In this document: piece by piece, positions 8,659-14,974 of the stretch
Position numbering within the stretch: position 1 is the first letter of the stretch
Layout of the letters: each line of letters opens with the position of its first letter
From: Candidatus Melainabacteria bacterium
GTDB taxonomy: Bacteria; Cyanobacteriota; Vampirovibrionia; Obscuribacterales; Obscuribacteraceae
Direction of reading: 5' to 3'
Length of the DNA stretch: 64,000 nt
Assembly (NCBI GenBank): GCA_003963305.1
Contig: RXJR01000009.1
Location: forward strand, 183,854-247,853
Made by a program: the position numbers and the translations under genes
Notes under the pieces: model-generated
Databases searched by the model: none
Seen by the model: the letters and a program-made list of their open reading frames with translations, nothing else
What the model was told of the DNA's origin: nothing

Positions 8659-9168
8659 TTAAATGTTCAGTCCATCAGGACTTTCACAGTATTGACGATC
8701 TGAGAGAGTTAAATGCAGAGGAGCCGAAATTCCCGCGATTTGAACGGGCGACGGAATCGGAAGAAATGGGTCGGCTGAACAATCCAACACCACTTCGATC
8801 TGGTAAGTGTTTTTACTCACATCTGCAGGCTTGATAAGCGGGCTCACAGTGCGGCTTTGAGCGCCGCTGTCAATGTTTGTGGTCAATATTTGAGTAGTGA
8901 TTTTAGAGACATGGATGCCGGTGAATTTTTTAGTGACGTCTTCAACACCTTGATTGGCGAGCATCACGCAAGACGGTTTGCTTTCAACTGCTGTCAGGAA
9001 AGTTTGCCCGCGGCAAGCTCTCAGGCAGGCAGTGTGAGCGGCTGTGTACAAAAATGTCAGTCTTAATCCGATTGTTGCCAGATTGATCAGGGGAAAAGTG
9101 AGCGCGAAAAGAAAGATCCAAACAACGAATGGCAGTTCCATGACACCTGATTGATTCCGCGCTCTCAT
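8659..9168 (-). CDS. TadE-like membrane-anchored protein
   Basis: This 169-residue protein starts with a short basic leader and GVMELPFVVWIFLFALTFPL, a hydrophobic helix with a Glu near its start as in TadE pseudopilins, then TAAHTACLRACRG, where TadE proteins usually have an Ala-rich helix. The remaining part is predicted outside the inner membrane and contains three Cys that could form disulfides. It lies 16 bp upstream of the vWA gene and 6 bp downstream of the TPR gene. The family match is weaker than for the 6356-6847 gene, and a minor pseudopilin is the most likely alternative description. Confidence 0.6.
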   Translation of the reverse strand: MRARNQSGVMELPFVVWIFLFALTFPLINLATIGLRLTFLYTAAHTACLRACRGQTFLTAVESKPSCVMLANQGVEDVTKKFTGIHVSKITTQILTTNIDSGAQSRTVSPLIKPADVSKNTYQIEVVLDCSADPFLPIPSPVQIAGISAPLHLTLSDRQYCESPDGLNI

Positions 9169-9174
9169 CTGTGC

Positions 9175-9768
9175 TTAACGCTCCACGTGGTTAGAGTGGC
9201 GATTGTCCCGCTGCATTGCCGGTGGAAAAGGCGTGGAAGAAATCTTGAGCATCACCTCGAGTTGCTTGCGCGCTTGCGGTGAAGTTACAGTGTTCGCTGC
9301 TTTCAGGCAGGCATCATGGGCTTGCGTGTTCTGGCGAGCGGCGATGAGACTTTGCACCAGTCCTAGATTGAGCGAGTCTGAAGCCGGGTTGAGTCTGACG
9401 CCTTGCTGAAATGCCGCTGAGGCTTCGCTGAACATTGACGCATGCATGTAGCTCTCACCAAGCCAGTAATAGTCATCAGCTGTAACTCCGGCGCTCTGGC
9501 AGACCTGACTGTAAAGCTGTTGAGCCACCCGAAATTGCGAGCACTGGTAGTTCTTCTGGGCCGTCAGACGCAGATTGCTGGGGTCGACTACTGGAGTCAC
9601 CATCGCCAGTTGTGTGCCACCGTTACTGGTGTAACCGTAGCTTGCTGCGCCGGTGCCATATGTACTGATGGAATTCTGAGCATCTGCCGGGCAGTTGAGG
9701 AGCGGTGTAATCGCGCATAACGCTATTGCAGTTACGGAAAGCACTTTTGTCATTTTGAAGTTGAGCAT
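9175..9768 (-). CDS. Secreted TPR protein of the Tad-like cluster
   Basis: A 197-residue exported protein. The signal peptide (basic N-terminus, hydrophobic core, cut near PADAQ) is followed by a low-complexity Ser/Gly/Tyr stretch and then two or three TPRs, including YYWLGESYMHASMFSEASAAF and LNLGLVQSLIAARQNTQAH. The LLNC near residue 25 is not a good lipobox, so a lipoprotein is less likely. Its place inside the run resembles TadD, a TPR lipoprotein of Tad loci, but sequence alone does not prove that equivalence. Confidence 0.75.
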   Translation of the reverse strand: MLNFKMTKVLSVTAIALCAITPLLNCPADAQNSISTYGTGAASYGYTSNGGTQLAMVTPVVDPSNLRLTAQKNYQCSQFRVAQQLYSQVCQSAGVTADDYYWLGESYMHASMFSEASAAFQQGVRLNPASDSLNLGLVQSLIAARQNTQAHDACLKAANTVTSPQARKQLEVMLKISSTPFPPAMQRDNRHSNHVER

Positions 9769-9781
9769 AGGGGTAGTCTTC

Positions 9782-10603
9782 TTAAAATTGAGTTTCGTTG
9801 GCTTGACGACTCAGGGCGGCGATATTGACGAATTTTGCGCCGGGCTTGAGTTCGATGGCTCCGCCCGCATCAATGACGGTGGCACCTTCCATTACGGTGG
9901 CTTGACCGCCTTTGAATACAAATCCGCTCGCTCCCTTTTGCAAAAGAGCCTGTCCACCAGGGTGAACGACGACTTTGCTATCCGCACCGGCGAAAACCAG
10001 ATCACACTTTTGTGCAGTGGTTACGGTTCCGGGCTCGGCGAATTTCCATACTTGCTCAGTGCAGGGACTGTTGGGATCATTGTTAGCCGTCGCCGCAGCA
10101 TCGGTTCGTGTTTTGCTCGATTGACGTGCGTCGGATTGTCGTCCATCCGATTGACGTGAATCTGATTGCCGGGCGTCGGGCTGGGTCGCTTCGGTAACAG
10201 GTTTTGCATTCGCTGGTTGCTTTTTGTCGTCAACCGTCAGAATCATTCCCGGCTCCAGTCGGTGGTCTCTCAGTTTCGGATAATATTTGAGATTCAGTTC
10301 CACAATACGGTCGATTTCAGCGAAGATTGAACGACCATCAGGACGGTCTTTACCTTGAGCCAATAGCGACCGCTGGGCAATCTTGTAGAGATTATCTCCT
10401 CTGACTACCCAGTAGTCACCGTTGGTCGGCATAAACTTCTCGCTGCCGGACCCATGCTTGTCGCTTGCATGTTTTGCGGCTGGTCCCGATAAGTGCTTCA
10501 CCGCTTCGCTGTGCAAGTTGCTTTGCGCTGCGGTTTTCGCGCTGTTCCTGTCACTTTCGACTGCTTTTTGACTGTAGATGTGGGTTTCGTGATGTGCAGA
10601 CAT
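9782..10603 (-). CDS. LysM domain protein with RQSD repeats
   Basis: Residues around 65-125 form a LysM-type module (YWVVRGDNLYKIAQRSL through RLEPGMILTVDD), the peptidoglycan or chitin-binding fold. A short repetitive linker follows with four RQSD or RQSS units, and the C-terminal third is a beta-helix-like stretch of short glycine turns (VVHPGGQALLQKGASGFVFKG) that could be a small adhesive or carbohydrate-binding domain. No signal peptide is visible, although partner proteins are exported. I chose the ATG at 10603, just after the upstream stop; an in-frame start at 10627 would overlap the upstream gene by 22 bases. Confidence 0.7.
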   Translation of the reverse strand: MSAHHETHIYSQKAVESDRNSAKTAAQSNLHSEAVKHLSGPAAKHASDKHGSGSEKFMPTNGDYWVVRGDNLYKIAQRSLLAQGKDRPDGRSIFAEIDRIVELNLKYYPKLRDHRLEPGMILTVDDKKQPANAKPVTEATQPDARQSDSRQSDGRQSDARQSSKTRTDAAATANNDPNSPCTEQVWKFAEPGTVTTAQKCDLVFAGADSKVVVHPGGQALLQKGASGFVFKGGQATVMEGATVIDAGGAIELKPGAKFVNIAALSRQANETQF

Positions 10604-10605
10604 GG

Positions 10606-11403
10606 CTACTTCTTTTTCACTTCGCAATCTACGTCATGTTTCTTTGCCACTGGGTGTGTCACTTTGTGGTGGACGATTGTGCGTTGTTGCTCGACGACTG
10701 GTGCGGGCGCAGGTACTGGTTTTGGAGCTTCAACCGGCTTTGGTCGGGTACGTTCGACATCGCTCTGGTCGATTTGCAGTGAAGGCAACTGCAGTGTCGT
10801 CTCTTTGCCCGTGTAGACCTGGGCTATTGAGTCGCACGCGCCTGCTTGCTTCAAAGAACTGCCGGCGAACTGAGTGGCTACCGCGCCTGCCAGTTCCGAG
10901 ACAGGACGAGCCGCAGGGTTTGTGTTGTACTCGCGACCAGCCTGCAAGACTTTGTCCATCATATTGCTTGCTACCATTGCATCGTTCACTGCCGAAGTGC
11001 ACACGGTCTGCTGTTTTATTACTTCCTGCCGTTTGGCCATGCAGTCTGGGTCTGGTCCGGATTCACCGCCACTGACGCCAATCAAGCCCAGAATATTGAC
11101 ACCGGATGATTTGCTCTTTGTGCATTCGCCGCCGCCAGCCAGTCCCGGTGCATAAGCGTTGGAGTTGAGGAATACCTGTCGATTTGTGATACTGCCGCTG
11201 CTGACAGCACTGGCTGAAGCATCTGAAGATGCGCTCGACCCTGGCACAGGTGGTTTACCTGGGGGTTCGACAGGTGGGGTTATCGGTCCATGAGGCTCCG
11301 TAGGATTGCTGGTCCGAGGACCCGACATTACGTCGCTATATGCGATTCCCTGACCTTGTGGGCTGTCCTGCCGAGCGTCACTCATCTGCAATCTGTCTGA
11401 CAT
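10606..11403 (-). CDS. Proline-rich hypothetical protein, first gene of the Tad-like run
   Basis: I do not recognise this 265-residue protein. The first 90 residues are Pro/Ser/Gly-rich and probably disordered. A middle part (about 95-200) is more ordered and has five Cys, including GGGECTKSKS, DPDCMAKR and GACDSIAQ. The C-terminus is again Pro/Val/Lys-rich and ends HDVDCEVKKK. There is no signal peptide or membrane segment. A strong AAGGAG lies eight bases upstream of the ATG, and this is the first gene after the divergent promoter region, so it probably leads the operon. Confidence 0.6.
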   Translation of the reverse strand: MSDRLQMSDARQDSPQGQGIAYSDVMSGPRTSNPTEPHGPITPPVEPPGKPPVPGSSASSDASASAVSSGSITNRQVFLNSNAYAPGLAGGGECTKSKSSGVNILGLIGVSGGESGPDPDCMAKRQEVIKQQTVCTSAVNDAMVASNMMDKVLQAGREYNTNPAARPVSELAGAVATQFAGSSLKQAGACDSIAQVYTGKETTLQLPSLQIDQSDVERTRPKPVEAPKPVPAPAPVVEQQRTIVHHKVTHPVAKKHDVDCEVKKK

Positions 11404-11484
11404 TACAACGACTCCTTGTCTCTATCTCTGGATTCCGGGCTGCGTTTCAACTTCGAAACTTATGCCGTCATATTAGAGAGCCGT

Positions 11485-11517
11485 TTTGTCAAAGCTCGTT
11501 CAAAAGTTTGTCAAAAT
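11485..11517. promoter_or_regulatory. Three phased 11-bp direct repeats, candidate response-regulator box
   Basis: The spacer between the Tad-like operon and the kinase/regulator genes contains TTTGTCAAAGC, TCGTTCAAAAG and TTTGTCAAAAT back to back, an 11-bp period; the outer two share nine identical bases exactly 22 bp apart. OmpR/PhoB-type regulators bind direct repeats with this spacing, and the E. coli Pho box half-site also contains TGTCA. The site overlaps the candidate promoter at 11508-11537. Binding by the regulator at 13125 is inference. Confidence 0.45.
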
Positions 11518-11537
11518 TAGACCACGCACATTAATCT
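11508..11537 (+). promoter_or_regulatory. Candidate sigma-70-type promoter for the kinase/regulator pair
   Basis: TTGTCA at 11508-11513 and TAATCT at 11532-11537 are separated by 18 bases and lie 76 bases before the kinase ATG. The elements are near-consensus only, so this is a weak call. Confidence 0.3.
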
Positions 11538-11612
11538 CGGAAGAGTGCATGGGCTGGCAAAATTTTTACCGGGCGAGGGCGTGATACCCTAGCAACAGGC
11601 ACCCAGTATTTT

Positions 11613-13085
11613 ATGAAACTCACCCTCCCACAAAAAGCGATGATATTAGTGGCGGTGCCGCTGGTCTTTGAGCTGGCTTTTCTCGTTGGTCTTGGCGTGC
11701 TTCTCGACCAAGCCGAGCGTGAACGTGCTCAGGAGGCTCATGCTCGTGAGGTCAGTGCCCATTTAAGTGCATTGATGCGTCTGATGCTCGAGCGCGAAAC
11801 CGGTATCGTCGTCAGGCATTTATCTCAGAATAATCCCAATATCAAATCCAGCTTCGATGAATTGACGCGAGGGATGGTTCATCAATACGAAGTGCTCGAG
11901 AACATTTGCAAGGATAACGAGCACGAACGGCTCCAGATGCAAGATTTGACTAAGTTACGGGCCAAAGTAGAAGATCATTTTCTTCGCGCTAAAATCCTCA
12001 TGGAGCGTGATCAGCAGGTGCAAGCACTGCGGGAATGGATGCAGTTGCAAAAATATATTGGTGAAATTCACAAGGCTCTTGTCAAATTGGTTGACGAGCA
12101 GGAAGTGATTCAGGAAGAGAGAAGGGCGGTTCTGAGCCAATACAGAGCACAGATCAACGCTACTTTAGCGGTCGGTTTTTTGATCAACATCATTCTGGCA
12201 GTCGGGCTGGCAAGTTATTTCAATCGCGGAACAACAAAGCGCCTTAATGTGCTGATGGATAATACATATCGATTGGCAAGTGGAATGCCGCTGCACGAGC
12301 CACTTTCAGGAGCGGACGAAATTGGACGTATCGACTCGACATTCCATCAGATGGCCGACGCACTGAATCAAGCCGAGCAACAGCGTGCTCAGATAGAGCA
12401 ATTGAAGCAAGAGTTTGTGCAAATGGTGAGCCATGATTTGCGCGCACCTGTGACGTCATTGCAGATGTTTCATTCGCTGCTGGCCAAAGGAGACTTCGGA
12501 AAACTGGACGAAGACGGCAAAAAGCATCTTGCCGCTGCCGAAGAAAATACTGAACGCATGTTTACGCTCGTTAGCGATTTGCTCGAGATGGAAAAACTCG
12601 AGTCGGGTACGATCACTCTCGACCGTCGCGCCATAGAAGTTGACAGCGTCTTAGAACCGGCAGTAATTGCTGTGCAAGGCGTTGCCAAAAAGCGCGGTGT
12701 AGAAGTAGACATCATGGGCCATGACAATCCGAAAATCACGGCTGATCGAGAACGACTGATTCAAGTGGCTGTCAATTTGATTACAAATGCCATCAAGTTT
12801 TCACCCGAAAACGGCTCCGTTTTGATCGCCGTGAAAGAACTTCCTGCACAAGTTGAAATCAGGATCTCAGATCAGGGGTCTGGCATCGCTCCTGAGCTGC
12901 AGGCTGAGATATTCGAGCGGTTCAAACAATCTGGATCGAAAGAGCAACAGTCTAAAGGCGCCGGTCTGGGGCTGGCAATCGCCAGATCGCTGGTTGAACT
13001 TCACGACGGGCGTATCGGTGTCGAGTCGAAGGTTGGAGAAGGCAGCACTTTCTGGTTCCGTGTGCCTCGCGCCCCTGTGGTATAA
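11613..13085 (+). CDS. Membrane sensor histidine kinase (HAMP, HisKA, HATPase)
   Basis: A 490-residue sensor kinase with one membrane helix at residues 8-30, an extracytoplasmic four-helix-like sensor region to about 180 (CHASE3-like), a second membrane helix near 187-207 and a HAMP linker. The H-box VSHDLRAPVTSL has its phospho-acceptor His near residue 274. The N-box NLITNAIKFSP, DQGSGI and GAGLGLAIARSLV complete the ATPase domain. It would sense an external signal and phosphorylate the response regulator encoded 39 bp downstream. The signal is unknown. The closely matching regulator and the repeat box upstream suggest an autoregulated pair. Confidence 0.93.
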   Translation: MKLTLPQKAMILVAVPLVFELAFLVGLGVLLDQAERERAQEAHAREVSAHLSALMRLMLERETGIVVRHLSQNNPNIKSSFDELTRGMVHQYEVLENICKDNEHERLQMQDLTKLRAKVEDHFLRAKILMERDQQVQALREWMQLQKYIGEIHKALVKLVDEQEVIQEERRAVLSQYRAQINATLAVGFLINIILAVGLASYFNRGTTKRLNVLMDNTYRLASGMPLHEPLSGADEIGRIDSTFHQMADALNQAEQQRAQIEQLKQEFVQMVSHDLRAPVTSLQMFHSLLAKGDFGKLDEDGKKHLAAAEENTERMFTLVSDLLEMEKLESGTITLDRRAIEVDSVLEPAVIAVQGVAKKRGVEVDIMGHDNPKITADRERLIQVAVNLITNAIKFSPENGSVLIAVKELPAQVEIRISDQGSGIAPELQAEIFERFKQSGSKEQQSKGAGLGLAIARSLVELHDGRIGVESKVGEGSTFWFRVPRAPVV

Positions 13086-13124
13086 GATTCTGGTTGGCAT
13101 TACTCCTGTGGCTCGGAATCGGGA

Positions 13125-13802
13125 ATGGCAAAAATCCTAATAGTCGAAGATGATGCCGAGTTATCGCAACTTGTTAACCGCTGGTTGACCAGTGAGCATC
13201 ACCTGGTTGAAACTGTCGACGATGGTGCTGATGGCTTATCACGCTTGAAAGCGTATGATTATGACTTGATTGTTCTGGACTGGAATCTGCCCAGTTTGAC
13301 TGGTCCTGAGATATTGCAGGAGTATCGGCAGGCTGGTGGAACTGCGCCTGTTTTGATGTTGACAGGTAAAAATACAATCGTCGATATTGAAAGTGGTTTC
13401 AAGGCTGGTGCCGATGATTATCTGACCAAGCCATTTCATGCTCGCGAACTGACCGTGCGCATAGCGGCATTGTTGCGGCGCAGCCCTAACTACCTTGGTG
13501 ACGTCTTACGCGCAGGAAGTCTCGAACTGGATCGCGGAAATTACCTGGTTAAGCGCAATGGTGAGGAAATTCAGCTGTTGCCAAAGGAATTTAGTTTGCT
13601 TGAATTCTTGATGCGCAATCAGAATCGGGTTTTCTCTTCAGAAATGCTATTGGGCAAGGTCTGGGTCAATGACAGTGAAGCTACAGTAGATGCCCTTACC
13701 AGCTGCATGAAGCGATTGCGCAAGAAAATTGATGTGGAAGGTTCACCTCAGCTTATAAAAACCATCCACGGGGTCGGATACAAGTTGGTGCCCGATGCTT
13801 AG
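13125..13802 (+). CDS. OmpR/PhoB family response regulator
   Basis: The 225-residue protein has a receiver domain with the acidic pair D9/D10, the phospho-acceptor Asp at D52 (LIVLDWNLP), Thr in MLTGK and Lys in DDYLTKPF. The C-terminal half is a winged-helix DNA-binding domain (FSLLEFLMRNQNRVFSSEMLL through TIHGVGYKLV). It is the likely partner of the kinase immediately upstream and a candidate binder of the 11-bp repeats at 11485-11517. Receiver and output domains are of normal length. Confidence 0.93.
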   Translation: MAKILIVEDDAELSQLVNRWLTSEHHLVETVDDGADGLSRLKAYDYDLIVLDWNLPSLTGPEILQEYRQAGGTAPVLMLTGKNTIVDIESGFKAGADDYLTKPFHARELTVRIAALLRRSPNYLGDVLRAGSLELDRGNYLVKRNGEEIQLLPKEFSLLEFLMRNQNRVFSSEMLLGKVWVNDSEATVDALTSCMKRLRKKIDVEGSPQLIKTIHGVGYKLVPDA

Positions 13803-13871
13803 AACGCGAGTCGGTGCCAGACACGTACGCAAGTTGTGCTTGAGGCATAGATGAAGTTGAAGTGAACGCTG

Positions 13872-14807
13872 TTACCTTCCGAACTCTTCTACGAGGAAAA
13901 GTCGATTGCCTGCATAGGTCGAGCCGATGCCGACCAGGTGCGCCTCCGCGTCCATGATGGCCGGGCGATGCCCTGGTGAATCCATCATTTGTTGGTGCAG
14001 AATCTTTATGCCTGCCATACCGCTGTTGCCCACATTGCGTCCAATATTTTCATTCAGAAAATTGCTTATACCGGCTTGCTGTGCACGTTCGATCGCGCCT
14101 CGTCCCATTAAATCCTGATGCGGATTATTGTTGGAGTCGCGCACATCGTACTTGCTTGCATTTGCTGCTAAGTAGTCCGCGTAAGATTGAGCAAAACGGC
14201 TGAGAACAGGATCTGCTTGCAGTGGTCCGAGCCCCCCTCCAGCGCGACTGCTGTTGAGAAGGGAAAGCATGAGCGAACTGACGCTGCCACCGGCGGAGGG
14301 AATCGACAATACGTTTCTGTTCGCAATTGGGCGATTTGCAGAAGCTGATGATGTGCTGCCCGCTGAACCAGATGATGCAGTGCTTGCGGTTGCCACTTCA
14401 GCTTGCACTGAACCGCTTTGCACCTGAGGCGAGCCGTTGTTGTCGGTGGCATAGGTGAAGGTAATCGGACCTCGTTTGGCTCGATGCGACAGCCAGCTGT
14501 CTACAGCTTTGGCAGAAATCATCGAGTAGTTGTCTATTGTCAAAAGCACCATACCCGGTGACAGATTCATCTTCTTTCCGATATCACCAGTCGGCGCAGA
14601 GGTAATGAAAATACCCTGGTTTGCTACTTTGTTTAGCATCACATAGGCCGGCACACAGTTAACGCCCAGCGCATTCGAAAACGCCTGAGCATTAGACGTC
14701 CTGTAGGCAAACGATTTGTTTTGTGCATTCGACGCAACACTTTGTGCTGCTATCAGTACGACCGCAAAAATGAGGCTGATGTTTTCAACTTTGAGTTTCA
14801 CTGGCAT
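13872..14807 (-). CDS. Secreted PDZ-like plus CAP (SCP/YkwD) domain protein
   Basis: With the ATG at 14807 the protein has about 311 residues and begins with a signal peptide; an upstream in-frame start at 14882 would hide it. Residues 55-130 resemble a PDZ domain (GIFITSAPTGDIGKKMNLSPG, IDNYSMISAKAVDSWL). A Ser/Ala-rich linker follows. The C-terminal CAP domain shows NSSRAGGGLGPLQADPVL, the His in NPHQDL, Glu in NENIGRN and MMDSPGHRPAIMD with GIG, the bacterial YkwD pattern. CAP proteins are extracellular and of varied or unknown activity. The domain pairing suggests a surface or secreted protein that docks to a peptide through PDZ. Confidence 0.8.
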   Translation of the reverse strand: MPVKLKVENISLIFAVVLIAAQSVASNAQNKSFAYRTSNAQAFSNALGVNCVPAYVMLNKVANQGIFITSAPTGDIGKKMNLSPGMVLLTIDNYSMISAKAVDSWLSHRAKRGPITFTYATDNNGSPQVQSGSVQAEVATASTASSGSAGSTSSASANRPIANRNVLSIPSAGGSVSSLMLSLLNSSRAGGGLGPLQADPVLSRFAQSYADYLAANASKYDVRDSNNNPHQDLMGRGAIERAQQAGISNFLNENIGRNVGNSGMAGIKILHQQMMDSPGHRPAIMDAEAHLVGIGSTYAGNRLFLVEEFGR

Positions 14808-14974
14808 TTCATTCCAAATTGACTCAGTCAATTGTATCGCTCCTCGAGACCGGATGGTTGAGAGAAGACGTATGGAAGCCACAGCGGCAGCTCAAAGCAA
14901 TTTCGGTGAAATCTCTCAATAATCTCAAAGAGATTACCAGGCAATTTCAGGCTGATTTCAGAGCAATTACTCTC

